DNA of 64,000 bases from an uncultured Dorea sp. (lineage in GTDB: Bacteria; Bacillota; Clostridia; Lachnospirales; Lachnospiraceae): NCBI GenBank assembly GCA_948602995.1, contig CAPEBR010000002.1, positions 9,794-73,793 on the forward strand. The letters are read 5' to 3'. This document shows, piece by piece, positions 52,980 to 61,270 of this stretch (position 1 is its first letter; every line of letters starts with the position of its first letter). Made by a program: the position numbers and the translations under genes. The notes beneath the pieces were generated by a model. It made no database searches and had not been told where the DNA came from. It worked only from the letters and a program-made list of their open reading frames with translations.

Positions 52980-53685
52980 ATGCTGTTTTCGCTTTTGACA
53001 GACAATCGGACTTACTGGCAAAATGGAAGTATTGCACAGGATTTTGTTTCAGGTGCGATTTCCATGCAAAAGCTTGCAGAGGCAATGCGTCTTGGAAAGC
53101 TTGGTGAGCAGGTTGTACTGAAAAGCCGCAGGGCTTTTTCAAAATTATGCTATCTTGGGGAGGAAATGGTGGATGCACACATTCGGCACAAAGAATTATG
53201 GGAGATATGTTTGACTATGCGTCAGATTCATATGAAATGGATTTGGATGTTTTTTTCAGATGTTTCTTGTATCAGACGTGTCGTACCAGTTTCAGACAGG
53301 GAATCCAGGTTATGTAGCAGGGAAAACAGGCTGTGAACTGGTAAAGGAGGTAATTAGGAAGAGCGGGCTTGTGCTGCCGGATCTGCCGGAAGAGATGTAT
53401 CTTGATAAATCGCCGGAATACTGGGTCGGTTTTGCGATGGCTTTTTATCAGTGGTACACAGGGAAGACTTTTCAGCGCATTTACAGGGCGGTATCAATCA
53501 GTGAGATCTTAAAGATGTATCCGGTTTTTCATGAGATGGATATTATGCAGTTTGTATCTGCGATGGACGAAAAGCTGGCAGCATTTTATAAAGAGACGAA
53601 TCTGAAACGCCTAAGGCTCTATGCGGGATTATCTCAAAGTGAGCGGGCCCTGGGGTGCAGATGTGAGGAGCTGCTGGAAATATAG
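52980..53685 (+). pseudogene. Frameshifted HTH protein of a Lachnospiraceae-type family
   Basis: Three frames carry pieces of one protein. The first (52980 on) ends in good family sequence at about HIRHKELW. The next piece, MFDYASDSYEMDLDVFFR, is in another frame near 53210. The last piece (53260-53685) runs VSDVSYQFQTGNPGYVAGKTG to YLDKSPEYWVGFAMAFYQWYTG and TNLKRLRLYAGLSQSE. This order matches a family I recall from clostridial operons with DUF3990 and DUF3791 proteins, which ends in an XRE-type helix-turn-helix. Here the HTH is cut after SQSE. Two or more frameshifts and a lost 3' end mark it as broken; sequencing error is less likely. Confidence 0.7.
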
Positions 53686-53763
53686 GAACAATTATTTGAC
53701 GGAATGTGCGTGATACAGTACACTATATGATATGCAGAATATTTCTGGAAAGGATGTCGACCT

Positions 53764-54603
53764 ATGATCTATCTGATACTGGCGACCATCAGCAGCGCGC
53801 TGGTCTCTGTCATGATGCGCCTGAGCGAGAGCCGCATGAAAAATAATATCAGCACTCTTGCGGTAAATTATGCTGTCTGCGTATTGCTTGCAGGGTTCTA
53901 TACGGGAGTGCCGGATGCTTTTTCGGGGAAGGCAGGGATGGGATTTGCGGTGGGACTGGGGGCGCTGAATGGTTTTTTGTATCTGTCCGCCTTTATCCTT
54001 ATGCAGATAAGCGTCAGAAGAAACGGAGTCGTATTATCTACCGTATTTATGAAGCTCGGGGTGTTGGTACCTGCCGCGACAGCCATCATTTTTTTCGGGG
54101 AAATGCCTGAGGCGGTTCAGGTATGTGGTTTTGCGGTGGCGGTAACGGCGATCATTCTGATCCATCTGGAAAAAGACCAGACGGATGTTACATTCAAGTC
54201 AGGGCTTGTCCTGCTTTTGGCAGTGGGCGGCAGCGGGGATGCCATGGCAAAGGTCTATGAAGAGCTGGGCAGTGCAGAGTCTGAAGAATATTTTTTGTTC
54301 TGTACATTTATAGCAGCACTCATTCTTTGCATCATTCTGACAATGGGAAAAAGGCAGCGCCTGGCAAAACAAGATGTACTTTTCGGGACGCTGATCGGGA
54401 TTCCCAATTATTATTCCGCCAGATTCCTTTTGAAGTCCCTCTCTTATGTGCCGGCAATCGTGGCATATCCCACGTACAGCGTATCAGCTATCGTTCTGGT
54501 AAGCATAGCAGGCGTCCTTCTGTTTGGAGAGAAAATGGACGTAAGGAGAAAAATTGCGATCGCGTTGGTGTTAGTAGCGCTGTTCCTGTTGGGGACGGGG
54601 TAA
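53764..54603 (+). CDS. DMT superfamily transporter (EamA)
   Basis: This 279-residue protein has about nine to ten hydrophobic helices, split into two EamA-like halves. The first helix holds ISSALVSVMMRLSESRMKNN, and the last begins SVSAIVLVSIAGVLLFGEKM. It differs from the DMT gene at 46435 and is closer to the short multidrug-type or nucleotide-sugar-type members. The substrate is unknown. Its C-terminus LGTG and stop TAA are encoded by the palindrome at 54589-54626, so translation ends inside that element. It has an AAAGGA site. Confidence 0.82.
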   Translation: MIYLILATISSALVSVMMRLSESRMKNNISTLAVNYAVCVLLAGFYTGVPDAFSGKAGMGFAVGLGALNGFLYLSAFILMQISVRRNGVVLSTVFMKLGVLVPAATAIIFFGEMPEAVQVCGFAVAVTAIILIHLEKDQTDVTFKSGLVLLLAVGGSGDAMAKVYEELGSAESEEYFLFCTFIAALILCIILTMGKRQRLAKQDVLFGTLIGIPNYYSARFLLKSLSYVPAIVAYPTYSVSAIVLVSIAGVLLFGEKMDVRRKIAIALVLVALFLLGTG

Positions 54604-54626
54604 AATTAATTTTACCCCGTCCCCAA
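54589..54626. repeat. GGGGACGGGG palindrome ending the 53764 gene
   Basis: TTGGGGACGGGGTAAAATT and its inverse form a 38-bp palindrome. In the TAAAATT variant the stop TAA comes directly after GGGG, giving the tail LGTG. It separates the transporter from the nucleoside operon promoter region. Confidence 0.9.
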
Positions 54627-54794
54627 TTTGCAATTTGCACAAAAAACATGCAGTATATTTGTTAAATGTGCCGTTAATTACAAAATGGGACTTAAGTCCT
54701 TTTTGACTGGGGATATTCCCTGTAAAATGGATTTATAAGAACAGCAGGAATAATTTCAGGTGGTAAAGTTGTAATAAGGAAAGGGGAAGGTTTT

Positions 54795-55571
54795 ATGAAT
54801 TATTCAGAGAATGCAGGCAAGCAGTATCATATTCAGGTGGGAGCTGGCGATGTCGGGCGTTATGTGATTATGCCGGGCGATCCGAAGAGGTGTGCGAAGA
54901 TTGCACAGTACTTTGACCAGGCGGAGCTTGTGGCGGACAGCAGGGAGTATGTTACGTACACGGGCTATCTTGACGGGGTGAAGGTGAGTGTGACTTCCAC
55001 AGGAATTGGCGGTCCTTCGGCGGCCATCGCTATGGAGGAGCTGGTGATGGCGGGAGCGGATACTTTTATCCGGATCGGGACATGCGGGGGAATGCAGACG
55101 AAGGTGATGAGCGGCGACGTGGTCATTGCAAGCGGTGCAATCCGGATGGAAGGGACGAGTAAGGAATACGCTCCCATTGAATTTCCGGCGGTGGCGGATA
55201 TTCAGGCGGTAAATGCATTGATTCAGGCTGCCAGGACGCTCAAGCAGAGTTATCATGTAGGAGTTGTGCAGTGCAAGGATTCCTTCTACGGGCAGCATTC
55301 GCCAGAGACGAAACCTGTGAGTTATGAGCTGATGGATAAGTGGGAGGCATGGAAGAGACTTGGATGCCTGGCGTCGGAAATGGAGTCAGCCGCTCTGTTT
55401 GTTGTGGCCAGCAGCCTTCATGTAAGAGCTGGATCCTGCTTCCTTGTAATGGCGAACCAGGAGAGGGAGAAGGAAGGGCTGGAGAATCCGGTTGTCCATG
55501 ATACGGATATGGCAGTCCGGGTTGCGGTTGAAGCACTGCGCAGGCTGATTAAGGAGGACGGAGAGTCCTAG
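54795..55571 (+). CDS. udp: Uridine phosphorylase
   Basis: The enzyme cleaves uridine with phosphate to uracil and ribose 1-phosphate. The 258-residue length and the PNP/UDP family 1 motifs fit: VIMPGDPKRC (phosphate site), STGIGGPSAAIAMEEL, FIRIGTCGGMQ and SEMESAALFVVASSL (ribose site with Glu-Met-Glu). The nearby cytidine deaminase, phosphopentomutase and nucleoside transporter support pyrimidine salvage. AAGGGGAAGG precedes the start. The TTGACT at 54703 may belong to its promoter, but no -10 at normal spacing is visible. Confidence 0.93.
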   Translation: MNYSENAGKQYHIQVGAGDVGRYVIMPGDPKRCAKIAQYFDQAELVADSREYVTYTGYLDGVKVSVTSTGIGGPSAAIAMEELVMAGADTFIRIGTCGGMQTKVMSGDVVIASGAIRMEGTSKEYAPIEFPAVADIQAVNALIQAARTLKQSYHVGVVQCKDSFYGQHSPETKPVSYELMDKWEAWKRLGCLASEMESAALFVVASSLHVRAGSCFLVMANQEREKEGLENPVVHDTDMAVRVAVEALRRLIKEDGES

Positions 55572-55586
55572 AGCGTGTTTGAAAAT
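55568..55586 (+). repeat. 19-bp motif shared with 16402-16420 (inverted)
   Basis: CTAGAGCGTGTTTGAAAAT overlaps the udp stop codon (TAG). The same 19 bases occur on the other strand at 16402-16420. Similar short motifs are, from memory, frequent in related genomes. Confidence 0.6.
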
Positions 55587-55662
55587 GGCGAACGGATCAG
55601 ACAGATAGACAGATCTTCGCAGGGTATGTCCCTGCCGGATCATTTAGCGAGGAGGATTTCAC

Positions 55663-56118
55663 ATGAGTAAAGAACTGAGTAAGGAACCGAATAAAAAACT
55701 GAGTAAAGACGAGATTGCCAGTCTGATTGAGACAGCCATAGAGCAGCTTTCGTATTCCTACGTGCCCTATTCTGGCTTTAGGGTGGGTGCGGCGCTTCTC
55801 ACAGAGAACGGAGCAGTCTATACGGGATGCAATATTGAAAATGCTGCTTACACTCCTACAAATTGTGCGGAAAGAACGGCATTTTTCAAAGCCGTAAGCG
55901 AAGGGGTTAAGAACTTCCGGGCAATCTGCGTTGTGGGAGGGCAGGACGGAAAGCTGACAGATTTTGCGCCGCCCTGTGGTGTGTGCCGTCAGGTAATGAT
56001 GGAGTTCTGCAGTCCGGAGGAATTTGAGATCATACTGGCGACCACGACAGAAAGCTACAAGGTTTATAAGCTTAAGGAACTGATGCCCATGGGCTTTGGT
56101 CCGGGTAACCTGGCATAA
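55663..56118 (+). CDS. cdd: Cytidine deaminase
   Basis: The enzyme deaminates cytidine and deoxycytidine to uridine forms, feeding uridine phosphorylase. Zinc-site residues are C68 and E70 in CAERTAF and C105 and C108 in PPCGVC. The start of the family domain is near residue 20. The protein is 151 residues, longer than the usual ~130, because of an N-terminal extension MSKELSKEPNKKLSKDE with repeated LSK units encoded by a short DNA repeat. AGGAGG precedes the ATG, which supports the long form; no other Met lies in the extension. Confidence 0.93.
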   Translation: MSKELSKEPNKKLSKDEIASLIETAIEQLSYSYVPYSGFRVGAALLTENGAVYTGCNIENAAYTPTNCAERTAFFKAVSEGVKNFRAICVVGGQDGKLTDFAPPCGVCRQVMMEFCSPEEFEIILATTTESYKVYKLKELMPMGFGPGNLA

Positions 56119-56169
56119 TCCATAAGGTAATACTAAGGCAGACAGAACCATAAATCAGGAGGTATGAAT

Positions 56170-57360
56170 ATGGGTAATTATAAGCGTATTTTTGTAATTG
56201 TAATTGATTCACTGGGAATCGGAGCAATGCCGGATAGTGAGCGGTTCGGTGATATCGGAGTAAATACACTGGGGCACATTTCGGAGTCAGTGGAGACTTT
56301 CTGTATTCCGAACCTGCAGAAGCTGGGGCTTGCCGGCCTGACGCCTCTTAAGCAGGTGGCGCCGTCAGATGCACCCCTCGGCTATCAGGCAGTGCTTAAG
56401 GAGGCAAGCAACGGGAAGGATACCATGACCGGGCACTGGGAGATGATGGGAATTGAGACAGAGACGCCGTTCCAGACATTTACGGAGCATGGATTTCCGG
56501 AGGAGCTTATTGATGAGCTGGAGAAGCGCACGGGGCACAAGGTTATTGGAAATAAGAGCGCAAGCGGAACAGAGATTATAGAAGAACTGGGAGAAGAGGA
56601 AATTGCCACAGGACATATGATTGTCTATACATCTGCGGACTCTGTTCTTCAGATCTGCGGAAATGAGGAGACTTTTGACCTTAAAGAGCTGTATCGCTGC
56701 TGCGAGATTGCAAGAGAGCTGACGCTGAGAGAGGAGTGGAAGGTGGGACGGGTCATTGCAAGGCCGTACATCGGAAAGAAGAAGGGCGAGTTCGAGCGCA
56801 CCAGCAACCGGCATGACTATGCCTTAAAGCCGCCTCGTAGAACCGTGCTAAATGCACTAAAGGAAGAGGGACTGGATGTCATCTCAGTAGGAAAGATTGT
56901 GGATATTTTCGATGGGGAGGGAATCACAGAGGCACACAAGTCCAAATCGTCCGTCCACGGCATGGAGCAGACCATCGGACTTGCCCGGTCAGAATTCCAG
57001 GGTCTGTGCTTCGTGAACCTTGTTGACTTTGATGCAAAATGGGGGCACAGAAGAAACCCGTCGGGATACCGGGACGAGCTGGAGAGATTCGATGAGAAGC
57101 TGGGAGAGCTTTTAGAGATTCTTAAAGAGGATGATCTTCTCATTATCTCTGCAGATCATGGAACGGATCCGACCTATACGGGAACCGACCACACCAGGGA
57201 GAAGGTGCCCTTCCTTGCATATTCAAAATCCATGAAGGGAAGCGGAAGACTTCCGGAACAGGAGACATTTGCAGTGATCGGAGCCACGGCTGCGGAGAAC
57301 TTTGGGGTTCCCATGCCGGAAGATACCATCGGACAATCGCTTCTTAAATACTTAAAATAA
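56170..57360 (+). CDS. deoB: Phosphopentomutase
   Basis: The enzyme interconverts ribose 1-phosphate and ribose 5-phosphate (and the deoxy forms), passing salvage sugars to the pentose phosphate pathway. The 396-residue protein fits the alkaline phosphatase-fold mutases: VIDSLGIGAMPDS near the N-terminus, NGKDTMTGHWEMMG with the phosphorylated Thr, and the metal-site residues in VDFDAKWGHRRN and ADHGTDPTYTGTDHTRE. The start at 56170 is chosen because AGGAGG lies 7 nt upstream; the Met at 56164 is too close. It follows cdd by 51 nt. Confidence 0.96.
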   Translation: MGNYKRIFVIVIDSLGIGAMPDSERFGDIGVNTLGHISESVETFCIPNLQKLGLAGLTPLKQVAPSDAPLGYQAVLKEASNGKDTMTGHWEMMGIETETPFQTFTEHGFPEELIDELEKRTGHKVIGNKSASGTEIIEELGEEEIATGHMIVYTSADSVLQICGNEETFDLKELYRCCEIARELTLREEWKVGRVIARPYIGKKKGEFERTSNRHDYALKPPRRTVLNALKEEGLDVISVGKIVDIFDGEGITEAHKSKSSVHGMEQTIGLARSEFQGLCFVNLVDFDAKWGHRRNPSGYRDELERFDEKLGELLEILKEDDLLIISADHGTDPTYTGTDHTREKVPFLAYSKSMKGSGRLPEQETFAVIGATAAENFGVPMPEDTIGQSLLKYLK

Positions 57361-57428
57361 GAGCAACGATTTAGCGGGACTGCGCAGTTGCTGCGCTTAA
57401 CCGCGAGGAAAATGAGGAGGAAGAGACA

Positions 57429-58613
57429 ATGAAGAGTGTGAAAAGGCTTGTGTCCTGCCTGATTGCCGTTTCCATGGTCATGGCTATGACCGCCTGCGGA
57501 AATACGGAAGAAGAGGGCGCAGGCAGTTCAGAATATCGTGTTGCAATGATCACAGATGCGGGAGATATCACGGACCAGTCCTTTAATCAGACGACTTACG
57601 AGGCATGCTCTGAGTATTGCTCTGAGCATGACATTGATTTTACTTACAAGAAGCCGGACGGGGATACGGATTACGCGAGAATCGCCATGATCGACGTGGC
57701 AGTAGCGGAGGGCTATAACATTATTGTCATGCCGGGATACATTTTCGCGCCGGCTCTTGTGGAGACGACCTATAAATATCCAGATGTGAAATTTATCGCA
57801 CTGGATATGACGGCAGGAGATATTATCGCTGCCGCTGTTGGAAATAAATATTATGAAAATCCGGATGCATACGAAGCTTCCGATTACTATAACACCGGAA
57901 ACACATACTGTGCGGTCTACCGGGAAGAGCTTCCCGGATATATGGCAGGGTACGCGGCTGTGAAGCTTGGCTACCGGAAGCTGGGCTATCTTGGCGGTCA
58001 GGCAGTTCCGGCAGTTATGCGCTTCGGATTCGGCTATCTTCAGGGGATTGACGAAGCGGCAAACGAGCTGGGCGTGACGGATGATGTGACAGTTCAGTAC
58101 GCTTACGGCGGGCAGTTCTACGGCTCTACGGAAATCACGGCAACCATGGATACCTGGTACAGTGGGGGAACGGAGATTGTATTTGCCTGCGGCGGGGGTA
58201 TTTTTACATCTGCGGCAGAAGCGGCCTCCAAGGTCGGAGGAAAGATGATTGGGGTTGACAGTGATCAGTCCGCCCTTATAGATGTGTACGGAGAGGGAAT
58301 GACGGTCACTTCGGCCATGAAGGGCTTAGGCGCGACGGTAAAGGCGCTCCTTGACTCCATCATTACACTGGGAACCTGGGAGGAGCATGTAGGGAAGATT
58401 GAGAACCTGGGTCTTGTATCGGGAACGGAGACGGAGGAGAACTATGTGGGACTGCCGGAAGATACGACCCAGTGGAACAATGACTTTACCGTGGAGGATT
58501 ACCGGGAGCTTGTAAAGAAACTATTTGACGAGGAGATCAAGGTAGACAGCTCAATTGACGCAATACCTGAGGTTTCCGTGGAGGTCAATGTAAGAGAAGG
58601 AACGATTATGTAG
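57429..58613 (+). CDS. BMP family nucleoside-binding lipoprotein
   Basis: This 394-residue extracellular binding protein is of the BMP/PnrA type, which captures purine and pyrimidine nucleosides for ABC import. The lipoprotein signal ends at C23 (MAMTAC). The mature part shows YRVAMITDAGDITDQSFNQTTYE and later FIALDMTAGDI, GFGYLQGIDEAANELG and VGVD-like GVDSDQSALID, the family's ligand-site segments. It is the first gene of the transporter part (ATPase and two permeases follow), a layout like nupABC/YufN-QP. AGGAGG-type site precedes the ATG. Confidence 0.93.
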   Translation: MKSVKRLVSCLIAVSMVMAMTACGNTEEEGAGSSEYRVAMITDAGDITDQSFNQTTYEACSEYCSEHDIDFTYKKPDGDTDYARIAMIDVAVAEGYNIIVMPGYIFAPALVETTYKYPDVKFIALDMTAGDIIAAAVGNKYYENPDAYEASDYYNTGNTYCAVYREELPGYMAGYAAVKLGYRKLGYLGGQAVPAVMRFGFGYLQGIDEAANELGVTDDVTVQYAYGGQFYGSTEITATMDTWYSGGTEIVFACGGGIFTSAAEAASKVGGKMIGVDSDQSALIDVYGEGMTVTSAMKGLGATVKALLDSIITLGTWEEHVGKIENLGLVSGTETEENYVGLPEDTTQWNNDFTVEDYRELVKKLFDEEIKVDSSIDAIPEVSVEVNVREGTIM

Positions 58614-58627
58614 GGAGGTGGGAGAAA

Positions 58628-60154
58628 ATGGCAGAATATGCTGTCGAGATGCTGGGCATTACCAAGAGATTTCCCGGCATCATAGCAAATGATAATATTA
58701 CACTACAGTTAAAAAAGGGAGAAATTCACGCGCTTCTTGGCGAAAACGGCGCAGGCAAATCCACGCTCATGAGCGTCCTGTTCGGGCTGTACCAGCCAGA
58801 GGAGGGCGAGATCCGCAAAGACGGGCAGAAGGTGGAGATCCGAAATCCCAATGATGCCAACAGTCTTGGAATCGGCATGGTTCACCAGCATTTTAAGCTG
58901 GTAGACTGCTTTTCCGTGCTGGATAATATCATTCTCGGCGTGGAGCCCACCCAGGGAGGCATGCTGAAAAAGGACGAGGCGAGGCAGAAGGTTATGGAAC
59001 TGTCTGGGCGCTACCATCTGCAGGTGGATCCAGACGCCCTTGTGGAAAATATTACTGTGGGAATGCAGCAGAGAACCGAGATTCTCAAAATGCTGTACAG
59101 AGATAATGAAATTCTCATATTTGACGAGCCCACCGCAGTTCTGACAGTCCAGGAGATTGCGGAGCTGATGCATATCATGAAGGGGCTTGCAAAGGAGGGA
59201 AAAAGCATCCTGTTCATTTCCCATAAGCTCAATGAGATCATGGAGGTTGCGGACCGGTGCACGGTTCTGAGGAAAGGGAAATATGTGGGAACCGTGGAGA
59301 CAAAGGATACGAATCCGGAAAAGCTGTCCGCCATGATGGTGGGAAGGGACGTAAGCTTTAAGGTTGACAAGAAACCCGCAAAGCCCGGGGACGTGGTGCT
59401 GGATGTAAAAAATATGTCTGTTGCAGGCGGAAATAAAAAGGATGCGGTCCATGACGTGACATTTCAGGTGCGAAAAGGGGAAATTGTCTGCATTGCAGGG
59501 ATTGATGGAAACGGACAGACAGAGCTGATCTACGGCCTGTCAGGGCTGGAGCCATTAAAGAGCGGAACGATCTTCATGAACGGAAAGGATCTGACTAAAG
59601 AATCTATCCGCCGCAGATCGGTACTCGGAATGAGCCATATACCGGAAGACCGCCATAAGCACGGCCTAGTGCTTGACTATTCACTGGAAAATAACATTGT
59701 GCTTCAGCGGTATTTTGAATCCCGGTTTACGGATCAGTTCGGTATGCTTAAAAGAAAGGAAATCCGGGATTATGCCACAGGGCTGATTGACAAATTTGAC
59801 GTGCGTTCCGGAGAGGGGCCGGCAACGGTGACAAGGGCCATGTCAGGAGGAAACCAGCAGAAGGCGATTATCGCCCGTGAGATTGATAAGGATCCTGATT
59901 TCCTGATCGCGGTACAGCCTACGAGAGGCGTGGATATCGGGGCAATCGAATTTATCCATAAGCAGCTTATTGAGCAGAGAGACGCGGGGAAGGCAGTACT
60001 TCTTGTGAGCCTGGAGCTTGATGAGGTTATGGATGTTCCGGACCGGATTCTGGTTATGTATGAAGGCGGACTGGTGGGAGAATTCAAACCAGAGGATATT
60101 ACGATGGAAGAACTTGGACTCTATATGACCGGAGCCAGGAAACAGGAGGTGTAG
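58628..60154 (+). CDS. Nucleoside ABC transporter ATPase, double domain
   Basis: This 508-residue protein has two fused ATPase domains, as in RbsA/YufO/NupO-type importers. The first Walker A is GENGAGKST at residues 38-46, with Walker B ILIFDEPTAVLT. In the second domain Walker A is degenerate (GIDGNGQTEL), which is normal for this group, and the signature is MSGGNQQKAIIARE with FLIAVQPTRGVDIG. It is 14 nt after the binding protein and 3 nt before the first permease, clearly one operon. Confidence 0.95.
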   Translation: MAEYAVEMLGITKRFPGIIANDNITLQLKKGEIHALLGENGAGKSTLMSVLFGLYQPEEGEIRKDGQKVEIRNPNDANSLGIGMVHQHFKLVDCFSVLDNIILGVEPTQGGMLKKDEARQKVMELSGRYHLQVDPDALVENITVGMQQRTEILKMLYRDNEILIFDEPTAVLTVQEIAELMHIMKGLAKEGKSILFISHKLNEIMEVADRCTVLRKGKYVGTVETKDTNPEKLSAMMVGRDVSFKVDKKPAKPGDVVLDVKNMSVAGGNKKDAVHDVTFQVRKGEIVCIAGIDGNGQTELIYGLSGLEPLKSGTIFMNGKDLTKESIRRRSVLGMSHIPEDRHKHGLVLDYSLENNIVLQRYFESRFTDQFGMLKRKEIRDYATGLIDKFDVRSGEGPATVTRAMSGGNQQKAIIAREIDKDPDFLIAVQPTRGVDIGAIEFIHKQLIEQRDAGKAVLLVSLELDEVMDVPDRILVMYEGGLVGEFKPEDITMEELGLYMTGARKQEV

Positions 60155-60157
60155 GAC

Positions 60158-61270
60158 ATGAACACAAAAAATGAAAAGAAAAGTTTTTTTGAGCGTGCAG
60201 GAGTCCAGTCTGTGGCAGCATCTCTTTTGTGTATCATTCTTGGTCTGCTGATTGGATATCTTGTGCTTTTATGTATCAACCCGGCAGGGGCGGGAAAAGC
60301 GATCACTTCGATTCTGAAAAATTTCCTGTATTTCCCAAGGCCGGAGGTTGCCCTTGAGTACTTCGGAAGTACGCTGGCAAAGTCGGCGCCGCTTCTTATG
60401 TGTACGCTGTCGATTCTGTTTGCCTACAAGGTGGGGCTTTTTAATATCGGTGCATCCGGGCAGTATGCGGTGGGAGCAGGCTTAAGCCTGTATCTTGCAC
60501 TGGCCCATGGAATGCCCTGGTATGTCTGTGTGATCGCGGCAATGATCGGAGGCGGCGTGCTGGGAGGTATTGCAGGCGCGTTAAAGGCATATCTCAATGT
60601 AAATGAGGTAATCGCAGGTATCATGCTTAACTGGATCAGCCTTTACAGCGTGAATATGCTGCTTACAAATGTAAAGGAAGCGAGCACTACATACACAGCG
60701 GCGCTCAGAACAAACAGCCCGGGCGCGCTGCTTCCGGGAGCAGGCCTTAACCACTTGTTTTCTGATAACCGGTATGTGACCATCGCAATTTTGCTGGCAG
60801 TTCTGATTGCGGCAGGTGTGTGGATTGTGATGGAGAAGACAAAGCTTGGATTTGAGCTGCGTGCCACAGGACTCAATCTGAGCGCGGCGAAATATGCGGG
60901 AATGAAGGAAAAGCGCAATATGATTCTGACTATGGCGATTGCAGGGGCGCTTTCAGGACTTGGGGCGGCATTTCTCTATTTAAGCGGAATCGAGCAGTGG
61001 TCCTGCGCGCAGACGGCTGTTCCAGCTATGGGCTTTAACGGAATTGCGGCCGCATTCCTGGGAGGATTAAATCCCATTGGAAGTATCTTTTCCTCTTTCT
61101 TTATCCAGCATATTACGAGCGGCGGTTCCTATGTAGATAAGATGATCTACAGCTCTCAGATTTCAGATCTGATCTCAGCCATTATTATCTACTTCTGCAG
61201 CTTTGTGCTGTTCTTTAAGTCCTGTATGGGGCGTGCTGCGGGAAAAGGCAGGAAAGGAGGTAACAGGTAA
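60158..61270 (+). CDS. Nucleoside ABC transporter permease 1
   Basis: This 370-residue permease of the BPD_transp_2 type has eight or more hydrophobic helices. GLFNIGASGQYAVGAGLSLYLA and GVLGGIAGALKAYLNVNEVIAGIMLNW are the conserved segments of YufP-like nucleoside permeases, which work as a pair with a second permease. The stop and the next start share one base (TAATG at 61269), so the pair is coupled. The N-terminus has a cytoplasmic KNEKKSFFERAG segment. Confidence 0.93.
   Translation: MNTKNEKKSFFERAGVQSVAASLLCIILGLLIGYLVLLCINPAGAGKAITSILKNFLYFPRPEVALEYFGSTLAKSAPLLMCTLSILFAYKVGLFNIGASGQYAVGAGLSLYLALAHGMPWYVCVIAAMIGGGVLGGIAGALKAYLNVNEVIAGIMLNWISLYSVNMLLTNVKEASTTYTAALRTNSPGALLPGAGLNHLFSDNRYVTIAILLAVLIAAGVWIVMEKTKLGFELRATGLNLSAAKYAGMKEKRNMILTMAIAGALSGLGAAFLYLSGIEQWSCAQTAVPAMGFNGIAAAFLGGLNPIGSIFSSFFIQHITSGGSYVDKMIYSSQISDLISAIIIYFCSFVLFFKSCMGRAAGKGRKGGNR

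Noticed and set aside
54703..54728. Sigma-A promoter TTGACT / TAAAAT before udp
   Set aside because: The spacer is only 14 bp, too short for a normal promoter, so it was not listed.
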